Below are positions 1-8,954 of a stretch of DNA of 64,000 nucleotides, piece after piece. Source of the DNA: Campylobacterales bacterium (GTDB lineage: Bacteria > Campylobacterota > Campylobacteria > Campylobacterales > Sulfurimonadaceae); contig JAFGUB010000014.1 of assembly GCA_016938735.1 (NCBI GenBank), forward strand, positions 1 through 64,000, written 5' to 3'. A model generated the notes under the pieces. It did no database searches and was not told the DNA's origin. It saw only the letters and a program-made list of their open reading frames with translations. The position numbers were made by a program, and so were the translations under genes. How positions within the stretch are numbered: position 1 is the first letter of the stretch; the number at the start of each line of letters is the position of its first letter.

Positions 1-59
1 AAGCCCTCCTTCGCTGATAATACTGCATCTTTCAGGTGTGGGAATGTAGGCCGCTGCAT
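1..59 (-). CDS. possible partial CDS running off the left edge
   Basis: An ATG at 59-57 on the minus strand opens a frame without a stop to the window edge (about 19 residues, beginning MQRPTFPHLKDAV). No clear Shine-Dalgarno sequence precedes it, only an A-rich AAAGAAC-like stretch. It would lie downstream of the mrp terminator. The fragment is too short to assign to a family and could be chance. Confidence 0.3.
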   Translation of the reverse strand, partial: MQRPTFPHLKDAVLSAKEG

Positions 60-142
60 AGTTCTTTTGGGTTTTCTTTTCTTTTTTCTATTTCTTCAAT
101 ATTATGTTTACATGTATACGATTATAAAAATCTCCTTTAGGT

Positions 143-172
143 AAATAAACTTCGTGCTGAAGCAACACGAAG
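143..172 (-). terminator. Rho-independent terminator of the mrp operon
   Basis: On the minus strand a 7-bp stem (CTTCGTG/CACGAAG, 150-156 with 166-172) with a 9-nt loop is followed by a T-rich tract (TTTATTT). It lies about 20 nt after the mrp stop codon. The rest of 60-190 is AT- and pyrimidine-rich; I see no gene there, only a one-mismatch copy of the TTACATGTAA palindrome at 108-117. Confidence 0.6.
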
Positions 173-190
173 CAGTACGCCAATTATCAT

Positions 191-1234
191 TTATACTGAT
201 TTTCGACTGATGTGCGCCAGTACATTATGCATGATTGATTTGTAATAGTCGCGATGCACTGGATCGCCCTGCGCTACGGTAGGTCTGCCCAAGTCGGAGT
301 CCTCTCTAATTTTCATTTCTAGTGGGATTTTTCCTAGAAGCGATAGACCGTATTTGATTGCAATTTTTTCACCTCCACCGTTTCCGAAAATGTTATATTG
401 AATACCCGTATCGGGAGCGATGAAAAAGCTCATATTTTCGACAACTCCGGCTATTGGAACGTTAATATCTTTAAACATCATTATGGCACGGCTGACATCA
501 TCTGTCGAAACCATTTGGGGAGTTGTGACGATAACACTGGTGGTAATAGGAAGTTCTTGTGCCATGGTGAGCTGAATATCACCGGTCCCTGGGGGCATAT
601 CAATAACCATAAAATCTAAGCTTCCCCATGCAACATCTTCTAAAAGCTGAATGAGTGCAGATACGGCGACCGAGCTTCTCCAGACTAAGGGGGTATCACT
701 TTTGGGCGTTGTTAATCCAACGCTCATGATCTTTAAGCCGTAATTCTCCGATGGAACAATCTTGTTTTCTTGATTCCATGAAATGCGTTCTGTATCGGTC
801 TGTGTGAGCCGCGGGACATTTGGGCCGTAGACATCAGCATCTAAAATCCCTACCTTATAACCTTCTTGTGCTAAGGCGATAGCTAGATTGACCGCTACCG
901 TTGTTTTGCCTACTCCTCCTTTGCCACTGGTTACCGCGATAATATTTTTTGCGTATGGGGCTCTATTGTTGGGATGAGCACTATGCCCATAATGTATATT
1001 CTTATTAGCAGTTTGTTTTTTTCTAATATCGATTTGCCTGAACTCTTCTGCAAAGGTATCGTTAATTAGATGCGTCAGTTTCAAGTAGCTATCATCACTC
1101 AGGGTGTGTAGTTCGATTTGTGCTCTGTCATTTTGAATCGTCGTTTCGCCAATCAGCTTGAGTTCACCTAGCGTCCGTGACGTGCCCGGATAGACCAGCT
1201 TCTCGAGCCGGTTTTTAAATTCATTGTTATTCAT
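191..1234 (-). CDS. mrp: Mrp/ApbC/NBP35-family P-loop ATPase, cysteine-free
   Basis: Mrp proteins are cytoplasmic P-loop ATPases, usually Fe-S cluster carriers. Residues 1-75 form the MIP18-like N-terminal domain. The deviant Walker A motif SGKGGVGKTT is near residue 105, followed by DADVYGPN and DMPPGTGD. The C-terminal CxxC that binds the cluster in typical Mrp is replaced (FIAPDTG), and I find no cysteine in the 347-residue protein. The start was chosen at the ATG overlapping the upstream gene's stop by 8 nt (ATGAATAA), because the longer frame adds 23 unconserved residues. It is the last gene of a three-gene unit divergent from the molybdoenzyme operon, so a role in maturing that enzyme is plausible but inferred. 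Family call is firm; Fe-S function is open. Confidence 0.92.
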   Translation of the reverse strand: MNNNEFKNRLEKLVYPGTSRTLGELKLIGETTIQNDRAQIELHTLSDDSYLKLTHLINDTFAEEFRQIDIRKKQTANKNIHYGHSAHPNNRAPYAKNIIAVTSGKGGVGKTTVAVNLAIALAQEGYKVGILDADVYGPNVPRLTQTDTERISWNQENKIVPSENYGLKIMSVGLTTPKSDTPLVWRSSVAVSALIQLLEDVAWGSLDFMVIDMPPGTGDIQLTMAQELPITTSVIVTTPQMVSTDDVSRAIMMFKDINVPIAGVVENMSFFIAPDTGIQYNIFGNGGGEKIAIKYGLSLLGKIPLEMKIREDSDLGRPTVAQGDPVHRDYYKSIMHNVLAHISRKSV

Positions 1235-1598
1235 ATGGATTCGATCTGCTTTCTCGTGCGATAAGATTTTTGGTGCCATTGGCTTTTTGTGCAAGCCGCA
1301 CAAGAGCGCTGTGGCTGTGTGGATAGCTTAATGAGAGGCGATGATACTCCTCTATGCGTCCGTCGATCAGATATGTCAGCGCTGACATCAGCTTAGGTAG
1401 AAGGGACTTTTGATCACAAATATTAAATAGCTCTTTGATGAGGATTTCACGACTATTCATTGATAGGCTGATCCCCAGCTCGTTTGCAATCATTAGTAGA
1501 TCACCATGTGATAAGAAAAGGCCCGAAAAATAGGTATTTAAAAAGTGGTTCTCAAGCGCAGTAAATTTACTGCGCTCCTCTTTATAATGCTCTTTCAT
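1227..1598 (-). CDS. hypothetical protein (123 aa) between LRV protein and Mrp
   Basis: I do not recognise this family. It is a small, mostly helical soluble protein with no signal peptide, no membrane segment and a single Cys. Its start overlaps the stop of the LRV-repeat gene by 4 nt (ATGA) and its stop overlaps the mrp start by 8 nt, so the three genes should be translated together. Position next to mrp and opposite a molybdenum/Fe-S enzyme operon suggests an accessory or assembly role, which is inference only. Confidence 0.75.
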   Translation of the reverse strand: MKEHYKEERSKFTALENHFLNTYFSGLFLSHGDLLMIANELGISLSMNSREILIKELFNICDQKSLLPKLMSALTYLIDGRIEEYHRLSLSYPHSHSALVRLAQKANGTKNLIARESRSNPYE

Positions 1599-2194
1599 GA
1601 GCGATCTTCCAGATTTTTTTGAGCGGCCCGCACCACATTCTCGTCTGTGTCTTGAAGTAATTTATTCAGTGTTACAACGGGAGTGGAAGCGTTTTCAGCG
1701 AGTCGCATCCGTACCATCTTGTCATTATCATCACAGAGAATATTTAGCAGCTTTACAGGGGTATTTGGATTTCCGGAGAGCCCATCCCGAACAATTTTTT
1801 CATCATTAAAGAAGCCTTCTAGGGTGGCAGTTGGGGTTGAGGGGTTGGTGGCGACAAGTGCGCGGACTAAGTTGACCGGATCTTTTGCGAGAAGCTCAAG
1901 AACCGAAGGTGGTGTGTGCGGATTTTTGGCAACAGCCCAACGAGCACCCATATCGACAGGATTGGTGGCGATATCACACAAAAGAGCGACCATAGTTTCA
2001 CTATACTCTTTGGTGTGTTCGTATACAGAGGTACGAAGCGAGAGGTTCATAGCAACTTGACCTACGATCTGTTTGTTGCTTCGGAACGATTCATAGATTG
2101 ATTTTACCTCTTCTATAGGGAGTGATTTGTCTTCTAGAAGAGTGATGAGCTGATCAACATCTTGGAGTTTGATCGCATCTGAGATGGAACTCAT
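1595..2194 (-). CDS. leucine-rich repeat variant (LRV/HEAT-like) protein
   Basis: About 199 residues. The C-terminal two thirds consist of roughly 24-residue repeats with the LRV signature N-x-x-T-P-x-x-x-L-x-x-L followed by D-x-x-x-x-V-R (for example ANPSTP, GNPNTP, ENASTP). Such alpha-superhelical repeats usually bind proteins. The start is taken at the second ATG (2194): AAAGG lies 9 nt upstream of it, whereas it abuts the first ATG at 2203. First gene of the unit with the unknown gene and mrp. LRV proteins are known from nif regions of Azotobacter, so a metalloenzyme-assembly role fits the context but is unproven. An exact TTACATGTAA (2211-2220) lies just upstream. Confidence 0.85.
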   Translation of the reverse strand: MSSISDAIKLQDVDQLITLLEDKSLPIEEVKSIYESFRSNKQIVGQVAMNLSLRTSVYEHTKEYSETMVALLCDIATNPVDMGARWAVAKNPHTPPSVLELLAKDPVNLVRALVATNPSTPTATLEGFFNDEKIVRDGLSGNPNTPVKLLNILCDDNDKMVRMRLAENASTPVVTLNKLLQDTDENVVRAAQKNLEDRS

Positions 2195-2415
2195 TGGCTG
2201 CATCCTTTGGTTACATGTAAAGTGATAAACGGGAATGGTATCGAAATATCATTAAGTGCCCATAATGAGGCAAATAATGAAGAAAAATTAAAGAAACGAT
2301 GCTTTTTGCAATAAGGTCAAATTATTAAAATTATTAATCATATTCGAAATGTTTCATTTCGTAATTTGTGATAATTGTGTGAGATTGATTAAGTCGAATA
2401 TCAGAGTGTACTTCT

Positions 2416-2421
2416 TATAAT
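2416..2421 (+). promoter_or_regulatory. -10 box of the molybdoenzyme operon promoter
   Basis: TATAAT stands in the 338-bp gap between the divergent LRV gene and the rhodanese gene, giving a leader of roughly 105 nt. No good -35 is visible at 17 bp; campylobacterotal sigma70 promoters often lack one. The rest of 2195-2532 is AT-rich, holds the palindrome copy at 2211-2220, and must contain the promoter of the minus-strand unit. I see no clear operator. Confidence 0.5.
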
Positions 2422-2532
2422 GGGCGCGTATATTGCACAATCATAACTGTTTCTAAAATTCCGAAAGTGCGGGTTTTATGAATCGTTGGATTACATGACC
2501 AAAATTAGACGCTACAAAAGAAAGGAGCGCAA

Positions 2533-3672
2533 ATGAAAAGTTTGCTAAAGGTGCTTGCGATTGCGGCAGCGTTTACAACGGCAGCAATGGCCAGTGGTAG
2601 CTATAAGGATAATAATATTCTTATTTCAGCAGAAGAGGCCGTCAAGTTAATTGGTGACCCGAAGGTGATGTTCGTGTCTGGAGACAGCGAAGATGTATAC
2701 AAGCTAGGGCATATAAAAGGCTCAGTCGAAATGTATGCGCATCATCTGCACCATGCAGATATTAACGGCAGAATGCACTGTGCACCGCTGTTTCGATGTC
2801 TGGATGATGCTGAACACTATATCGGAAGTAAAGGTATCGGCAATGACATGACAATTATTGCTTATGATGATTTCAAGGGGCCGAATGCAACCGGTGTCTA
2901 TTTCTTCTTCAAAAGCTACGGGCACAAAAATGTGAAAGTGCTCAATGGCGGTCGCGCAGCCATTATGGCAATCGACCCAGCCCAAAAGAAGTATGATGAG
3001 CTTTATGGCGAGCTAAAGGAAAGCAAGCGCTCCTTAAAAGATTCGAGCAAAGAACTGAAAGAGGCTAAAAAAGGTAAAAGCGAACTGACACCGGATCAAA
3101 TCGCGTCACTGAATAAAACCGTAGCCGATATGGAAGCCAAAGTTGCTTCATTGGAAAAGTCTATCGCGGAAGTAGAAGCGGAACTGCTGGTTGTCCGTGG
3201 TGACGAGCATGTCAAGGCGAAAACGTATCACATCAATAAGGATGACATTGATCTGTCATACATTGCAGGCAAAGAGGAGCTCAAGCACGCGATGGAGGAT
3301 ATTTTGAAAAACGGCAAAGATTCCAAATACGTCATCGTAGATTCCCGGAGCATGACTGAGATCATCGGTGAACGTAAGATGGACAATGTCGCACGTGGAG
3401 GGCATATTCCCGGTGCAACACTGCTTGAGTGGAACAAAATTTCAGATATGGATAACAAGCTTTCGTTTAAAAAAGCTGAAGAACTCAAAGCCGTTTTTGA
3501 TCAGTACAATATTACACCGGACAAAACAGTTTATGCTTATTGCCAGGTTGGTGCCGGGAGAAGTACGGAGATTATCACAGCGCTGAAGCTTTTAGGGTAC
3601 AAAAACGTTAAGGCCTATTCCGGTAGCTGGGATGAGTGGGGCAACGACATGAACTTGCCGATTAAACGATAA
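2533..3672 (+). CDS. exported tandem-rhodanese protein with coiled-coil insert
   Basis: Sec signal peptide (residues 1-20, MKSLLKVLAIAAAFTTAAMA). The first rhodanese-like domain (about 30-150) has no catalytic Cys: the active-site position reads AYDDFKG. A Lys/Glu-rich coiled coil (about 155-235) links it to a second domain (about 245-379) whose loop CQVGAGR carries the catalytic Cys. Rhodaneses transfer sulfane sulfur; this one would act in the periplasm. An AAAGGAG lies 6 nt before the ATG. It heads the operon and ends 15 nt before the molybdoenzyme alpha gene, so it may supply or bind a sulfur species for that enzyme. Exact substrate unknown. Confidence 0.88.
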   Translation: MKSLLKVLAIAAAFTTAAMASGSYKDNNILISAEEAVKLIGDPKVMFVSGDSEDVYKLGHIKGSVEMYAHHLHHADINGRMHCAPLFRCLDDAEHYIGSKGIGNDMTIIAYDDFKGPNATGVYFFFKSYGHKNVKVLNGGRAAIMAIDPAQKKYDELYGELKESKRSLKDSSKELKEAKKGKSELTPDQIASLNKTVADMEAKVASLEKSIAEVEAELLVVRGDEHVKAKTYHINKDDIDLSYIAGKEELKHAMEDILKNGKDSKYVIVDSRSMTEIIGERKMDNVARGGHIPGATLLEWNKISDMDNKLSFKKAEELKAVFDQYNITPDKTVYAYCQVGAGRSTEIITALKLLGYKNVKAYSGSWDEWGNDMNLPIKR

Positions 3673-3687
3673 GAAAGGAGTCTGAGT

Positions 3688-6588
3688 ATGACAAAATTGA
3701 TCAATAATAAAAGACGCGATTTTTTAAAGGTTTCCGGTATGACAGCGGCGCTGGTCGCGTCGCAAGGGAGTCTTTTTGCCAAAACTGAGGTCATGTCGGT
3801 TGAAAACGGAAAAAATGACTATCCGAATACAAGCTACACGGAGGAGATGTACCGCAACGAGTTCTCTTTTACCTATGGTAAGAAAGAAGAGCACGGCTTT
3901 GCCTACCACTGTGTAAACTGCCAAGGTAACTGCGCTTGGGAAGTTTGGTCGCATAACGGTGTAGTTACCCGTGAAAATCAATCCGCTCGCTATCCGGTGA
4001 TCAACGCAAAAATTCCTGATTTCAATCCACGTGGATGTAATAAGGGCGTACAGCACTCACAAACCATGTACCAAAAAGACCGCATCCTCTATCCTATGAA
4101 GCGTGTCGGTGAGCGCGGCGAGGGCAAATGGAAGCGCATTAGCTGGGATGAGGCGGCAGAGATCGTATGTCAAAATATTTTTGACACCTTGTCCGATCCT
4201 GAGCGTGGTCCTGATAAATTGATGGTGCATGCGGGTACCGGATTGTTGACTGAAGGCCGACGTGGGGCGCCGCTTCGTTTCTCAACACAACTTGGTGCAA
4301 ACCGTATCTATCCCTCATCTTATCTCGGGGACATGTTCTCTGGTGCGGCGATAGCCTATGGTGAAGGCAACTTGGGTTGTACGTGGGACTTTATGTACAC
4401 AGTTGATACTGCGGTCATGTGGGGCGGAAACCCTTCTGTATCGCGAATTCCCGATGCACACTTTGTATGGGAAGGTAAATACAACGGCGCTAAGATCATC
4501 GTTATCACGCCGGAATTCAATGCAACGGCAAAATCAGCTGACCTATGGATTCCGATCAAAGCCGGTTCAGACAATATTTTGGCCATGAGCGTGATCAATG
4601 TCATCATCAATGAGAAGCTCTATAAGCCTGAATTTATGAAGGTCTATACAGACCTTTCGTTCTTGGTAGACGTCAAAACCCAAAAAATGATTCGTCGCAA
4701 TGACATGGAGCACACCGAAAATAAAGAGGATCACCATAAATGGGATGAGCAATTTTATTGCTGGGATGAAAATGCGAAAGCTCCCTTCTTGATGCCGGGT
4801 ACGGAAGGTTCTGACGTACGCACCCTCCGTCTCCCCTCAAATGTCAAACCCACTCTGGAGGGAACATTTGTCATCAAAGATCATCATGGGCATGAGCGTG
4901 AAGTTACGACAGTCTTTGAAATGCTTAAAAAGTCGGCAGCAAAGTTTGCACCGGAGACAACACAGGAGACAACCGGCGTACATCCTGATACCGTCAGACA
5001 ACTGGCACGTGACATCGCGTTGCCTAAAGTTGTCGAGATCACTACCGGCTTTTCGCTCAATAAATATTTCAACGGAATGATGACCATTTGGAATGTCGCT
5101 TCTATTTGTGGTTTGACAGGTCGGATGGGGCCATATGGCGGTATTAACACCGAGAACGAGTTCCAGCTTTCCGGGTTGGGTGAGCTTTCTGGGTTTGCAG
5201 GAAAATACAATCCTCGCTTCGGCTCTGGTTTTGTAGGCGAGTTCATGAACGGTGACGGCATGAAAACGTTCAAGCAGTATTTCAACGATGATGATGTCAA
5301 GCGTGCCCAAAACGGCATGAGCAAAGATGAGTACATTACGGTTGTTGAAGAGTTGCTTGGTCGCGGCAAAAACGGTGGAGACAACATGACGTCCGAGCAT
5401 GGTAACGTGGTCAAGCCATGGTGGCTTCCGACGACGGCGTTAATTGTAGCTGACTCAGTATTTCGACGCAACAAGGCGAGCGAATACCGCAACGCGTTTT
5501 TGAAGCGTATGGATTTTTGGGCCTATGTAGACTATCGTATGAGTGAAGCAGCCCAATATGCGGATGTTCTTTTGCCGGCGAAATCGCATTACGAAGTGTA
5601 CGATTTACGCACATCACCCGGTTATCACCGTTTTACCAATTTGGCTCAGCCTGTTGCCAACATCAAAAATGTTGGAGGGGCGATGGATGAATGGAGCATG
5701 TTCACACTTTTGGCGAAGAAGCTTGAAGAGATTGCCAATCGCGCCGAAAACAAAGAGAGAGCCAAGATTAAAGATGATCCTCGTTATGCTAAACCGGGTT
5801 TTCATGACCTAACTATTTTTCATAAAGAGTTTACCAATACAGACGAAGAGTCTGAGGGCAACGGCGAGGTCTACTTGGGCACCGATAAGATGGCGGTTCA
5901 AGCAGCGCTCGAGAAGTGTGAGCAATATGAACCTTGGACTATGGAAAAAATGTACAACGCGGGGGGCTTTTTGCTCATCAATGAAAAAGCAGCACAAACA
6001 TCGCCGCTCTATTCGGATAAGCCCTACAACTCAAATGAGTTCCATCTCTTTAAATTTGAGCCGCTACATACCATGTCAGGCCGTCAAACCTTTTATGTTG
6101 ACCACGAAATGTATATCAAGATGGGAGCAGCAACCAATACAGGCATGAAAGGGATCCGCCCTGAGCGCAAAGAGTATCCTTATGTTTTGATGACTCCGCA
6201 TGCAAGATGGTCTATTCACTCCAACTATAAAACATCACGGACACTCCTACGCTTGCAGCGTGGTGTACCTGCCGTACAGGTTAACCGTGTCGTTGCTGAG
6301 AAAAAAGGAATCAGCGACGGTGATACCATCCGCATTTTTAACAGCCTCGGCGAATTTTACGCTATGGCGAAGCTCTCCTCATCGGCACCGGCTGATGGAC
6401 TTGTTATGGAGCACGGATGGGAGCCTTACATGTATCGATTTAATAAAGGTCATAACGAGGTCGTTCCTACAGCGCTCAACTTGTTGGAGCTGGCAGACGG
6501 ATGGGGTCACCTGAAATTTGGTGGTCTGTGGGATGGTAACCAGTATGCTTACGATGGTGCCGTCAATTACGAAAAAGCAAACGTTTAA
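3688..6588 (+). CDS. type II DMSO-reductase-family molybdoenzyme, catalytic alpha subunit
   Basis: 966 residues. A twin-arginine signal (KRRDFLK, R9-R10) directs the folded protein to the periplasm. The Fe-S motif is H74-x3-C78-x3-C82 with a fourth Cys at C117 (PRGC), the His-type FS0 cluster shared by NarG, SerA, EbdA and ClrA. D215 in YLGDMFSG sits where NarG has its Mo-ligating Asp, which places the enzyme in the type II group. Binds bis-MGD and takes electrons from or gives them to the beta subunit encoded next. Relatives act on nitrate, nitrite, (per)chlorate, selenate, dimethyl sulfide or hydrocarbons; sequence reading alone cannot choose. The operon lacks a NarI-type membrane anchor and has a periplasmic cytochrome subunit instead. 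Confidence 0.93.
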   Translation: MTKLINNKRRDFLKVSGMTAALVASQGSLFAKTEVMSVENGKNDYPNTSYTEEMYRNEFSFTYGKKEEHGFAYHCVNCQGNCAWEVWSHNGVVTRENQSARYPVINAKIPDFNPRGCNKGVQHSQTMYQKDRILYPMKRVGERGEGKWKRISWDEAAEIVCQNIFDTLSDPERGPDKLMVHAGTGLLTEGRRGAPLRFSTQLGANRIYPSSYLGDMFSGAAIAYGEGNLGCTWDFMYTVDTAVMWGGNPSVSRIPDAHFVWEGKYNGAKIIVITPEFNATAKSADLWIPIKAGSDNILAMSVINVIINEKLYKPEFMKVYTDLSFLVDVKTQKMIRRNDMEHTENKEDHHKWDEQFYCWDENAKAPFLMPGTEGSDVRTLRLPSNVKPTLEGTFVIKDHHGHEREVTTVFEMLKKSAAKFAPETTQETTGVHPDTVRQLARDIALPKVVEITTGFSLNKYFNGMMTIWNVASICGLTGRMGPYGGINTENEFQLSGLGELSGFAGKYNPRFGSGFVGEFMNGDGMKTFKQYFNDDDVKRAQNGMSKDEYITVVEELLGRGKNGGDNMTSEHGNVVKPWWLPTTALIVADSVFRRNKASEYRNAFLKRMDFWAYVDYRMSEAAQYADVLLPAKSHYEVYDLRTSPGYHRFTNLAQPVANIKNVGGAMDEWSMFTLLAKKLEEIANRAENKERAKIKDDPRYAKPGFHDLTIFHKEFTNTDEESEGNGEVYLGTDKMAVQAALEKCEQYEPWTMEKMYNAGGFLLINEKAAQTSPLYSDKPYNSNEFHLFKFEPLHTMSGRQTFYVDHEMYIKMGAATNTGMKGIRPERKEYPYVLMTPHARWSIHSNYKTSRTLLRLQRGVPAVQVNRVVAEKKGISDGDTIRIFNSLGEFYAMAKLSSSAPADGLVMEHGWEPYMYRFNKGHNEVVPTALNLLELADGWGHLKFGGLWDGNQYAYDGAVNYEKANV

Positions 6589-6597
6589 GGAGCATAG

Positions 6598-7749
6598 ATG
6601 TCAAAAAGACAATTAGCAATGGTTATGGACCTGAACAAGTGTATCGGGTGCCAAACGTGTACCGTAGCATGTAAAACCCAGTGGACCAACCGTAATGGGC
6701 GTGAATACATGTATTGGAACAACGTAGAGACCTATCCAGGTGCCGGTTATCCCAAAAACTGGATGGAATTAGGCGGAGGCTTTGATGCTGCGGGTGATCT
6801 TCAAGCGGGTGTTATTCCCAATCTTGAGGCAGATTATGGGGTCCCCTGGGACTACAACTACGATGAACTCTCTACCAATAATCTGATTGCAGGGAATGCA
6901 AAACCAGGCTTTAGCCCGAATGTAGAGCCGACTTGGGGTCCGAACTGGGACGAAGATGAAGGTGCGGGTATGTTCCCGCAGGACAACTATTTCTTCTATC
7001 TGCCGCGTATTTGTAACCACTGTACCAACCCGGGCTGCCTTTCGGCATGTCCGCGTGATGCGATTTTTAAGCGCGAAGAGGACGGCGTAGTGCTTGTAGA
7101 CTTAGATCGCTGTCAGGGGTATCGTTACTGTATTGCAGGCTGTCCGTATAAGAAAATCTATTTCAATCCAAAAATCAGCAAGTCTGAAAAATGTATTCTC
7201 TGCTTCCCGCGCGTAGAGCAGGGTCTGCCGCCGGCATGTGCCCAGCAGTGTGTCGGTCGTATCCGTTTTGTCGGCTTCTTGGATGACGAGGAGTCTCAGG
7301 TTTACAAGTTGGTGCATAAATACAAAGTTGCTTTAGGATTGCGTCAGGACTACGGCACTCAGCCAAACGTCTATTATGTGCCGCCGACCGAATCTCCTGC
7401 GAAGTTTGATGCAGACGGGAAAATTATCGAAGGCTCCACGCGTCTGCCGATTGAAGAACTTGAAAAACTCTTTGGACCTGGTGTGCATGATGCTATTAAG
7501 ACCATCAAGTCTGAAATGCAAAAAAGAAAAGAGACAGGCGAGAGTGAGTTGATGGATATTTTGATTGCGTATCAGCACGCCGATATGTTCCGCTTAGACA
7601 ATAACTACTACCAAGAGGTAGCGAAGTCGAAAGGCAATCGTTTGGCACCGCCTGTAGATACGCGCTATATCGTCGGTAAGCATACAGCAGGCGCACATGC
7701 GATCAATTTCTATCACGGCGGCGATTTTAAGGCAGGGGGACACCACTAA
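6598..7749 (+). CDS. molybdoenzyme Fe-S beta subunit (NarH/SerB/EbdB-like)
   Basis: 383 residues with four Cys-rich cluster motifs: CIGCQTCTVACK (C15-C25), CNHCTNPGCLSACP, CQGYRYCIAGCP and CILCFPR...CAQQCVGR. In the third motif an aromatic residue stands in place of one Cys (C-x5-C-x3-C), as in NarH, which predicts three [4Fe-4S] and one [3Fe-4S] cluster. No signal peptide, so it should be co-exported with the Tat-borne alpha subunit. It carries electrons between the Mo centre and the haem subunit. Starts 9 nt after the alpha stop with an AAGGAG site, and ends in a TAATG overlap with the gamma gene. Confidence 0.94.
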   Translation: MSKRQLAMVMDLNKCIGCQTCTVACKTQWTNRNGREYMYWNNVETYPGAGYPKNWMELGGGFDAAGDLQAGVIPNLEADYGVPWDYNYDELSTNNLIAGNAKPGFSPNVEPTWGPNWDEDEGAGMFPQDNYFFYLPRICNHCTNPGCLSACPRDAIFKREEDGVVLVDLDRCQGYRYCIAGCPYKKIYFNPKISKSEKCILCFPRVEQGLPPACAQQCVGRIRFVGFLDDEESQVYKLVHKYKVALGLRQDYGTQPNVYYVPPTESPAKFDADGKIIEGSTRLPIEELEKLFGPGVHDAIKTIKSEMQKRKETGESELMDILIAYQHADMFRLDNNYYQEVAKSKGNRLAPPVDTRYIVGKHTAGAHAINFYHGGDFKAGGHH

Positions 7750-8954
7750 TGAAAAAACTGAGCACATCTCTTATCGCAGCAGCATGGGCTGCAGCTTCAT
7801 TGATGGGGTTGCAAACGGCAGATATCGTTGCCAAAAAAGTGAACACCGATCTTTCAAAGATTTCGTACAGCGCTGATGTATGGAACGAAGCGGTATTTTC
7901 TGAAATAACGCTTTTCCCGCAAACTTCTATTGCGCTCAATGATAAAAAAGCTAACGATGCCAACGCCAATGCAAAAGCCAAAAAAGCGAAGGTGGCTGCG
8001 GTACATAATGGAATACAAATTGCCTTTTTAATCAAATGGGCTGATGGCTCCATGAATATCCAAAGCGGTTATAAAGCAGACATCTATGCAGACGGCTTTG
8101 CGGTACAGTTCCCATCAGGTGCATTTAAACCCGACACGCTGCCGTATATCGGCATGGGTTCAGAGGGCAGACCGGTCGTGGTGCATTTGCAAAAAGCCGT
8201 TAAGTCGTTTTATGAACCTAATGGAAAAGGAAATGTCTATTATCAGCTCAATCCAAACCAGACTGAGCTCTTCAATGAAGAGCTTGATGCTTATAACAAG
8301 AAGGTAAAGGCGATCGGAAGCAACGACTATGAGAAAGCATTCATAGCCGAGGGGTTCCGTTCTACCACTGAAATCAAAGATGGAACTGATCTCTCATATG
8401 CACGTTTAGGATACAAAACCGATGGTTGGATGGGTTCTTTAAGTCGATCGCTTAAAGATGTCTACGTTGATCTCAACCATGCAGCTATTCCTGTTGCTTT
8501 CGCGGTTTGGGATGGAGAAAAATTGGGCCGTGACGGGTTAAAGCACCTGACTTCATGGCTTTCTGTCTCACTTGAGGGGAATGGAGACGGATCGGCACTG
8601 ATTGCTGCCATCCAAGATGCTTCTGGTGACGTCGCCGCCGGCAAAGAGGCAGTAGCGACCAACGGGTGTGCAGGATGCCATCAGGTTGAAGCAACCGATG
8701 CACCCAACTACATGGGACCATCCCTGAGCAATATCGGCGGTTATGCAACAGCTTCTTATTTGCGTGAGTCAATCTTAAGCCCGTCTTCGGTCGTTGTGCC
8801 AGGTTATAACCGTAATGCCCATAGCAACTACATGTGGTACACTGAGGAGAATGGCAAGAGAGTCTCTACTATGACAGACTACTCTTGGCTAGATGCACAG
8901 ACGCTTGAAAATATGGTAGCGTATTTGCAAACACTCAAAGCGGAGGTTGAATAA
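7749..8954 (+). CDS. molybdoenzyme gamma subunit: EB_dh haem-b domain fused to cytochrome c
   Basis: 401 residues with an N-terminal Sec-type signal. Residues about 30-290 resemble the ethylbenzene-dehydrogenase/SerC-type haem-b domain (FLIKWADGS, YADGFAVQFP, VYVDLNHAAIPVAFAVWDGE). A c-type cytochrome domain follows with C307-A-G-C310-H311 and a likely distal Met late in the domain. Classical SerC, EbdC and ClrC are single-domain, so the fused c-type haem gives the complex its own outlet to a soluble cytochrome. NxrC-like proteins of nitrite oxidisers show comparable fusions. An Ala/Lys-rich insert lies near residues 60-80. Overlaps the beta and the next gene by 1 nt each. Confidence 0.85.
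   Translation: MKKLSTSLIAAAWAAASLMGLQTADIVAKKVNTDLSKISYSADVWNEAVFSEITLFPQTSIALNDKKANDANANAKAKKAKVAAVHNGIQIAFLIKWADGSMNIQSGYKADIYADGFAVQFPSGAFKPDTLPYIGMGSEGRPVVVHLQKAVKSFYEPNGKGNVYYQLNPNQTELFNEELDAYNKKVKAIGSNDYEKAFIAEGFRSTTEIKDGTDLSYARLGYKTDGWMGSLSRSLKDVYVDLNHAAIPVAFAVWDGEKLGRDGLKHLTSWLSVSLEGNGDGSALIAAIQDASGDVAAGKEAVATNGCAGCHQVEATDAPNYMGPSLSNIGGYATASYLRESILSPSSVVVPGYNRNAHSNYMWYTEENGKRVSTMTDYSWLDAQTLENMVAYLQTLKAEVE

Noticed and set aside
2343-2400. Possible FNR/CRP-type operator upstream of the molybdoenzyme operon (TTGTGATAATTGTGTGAG, TTGATTAAG)
   Set aside because: Half-sites are present but no symmetric TTGAT-N4-ATCAA or TGTGA-N6-TCACA can be formed.
3688-6588. Membrane-bound respiratory nitrate reductase NarG
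   Set aside because: The protein has a Tat signal, is about 966 rather than about 1240 residues, and no NarI-type anchor is present.
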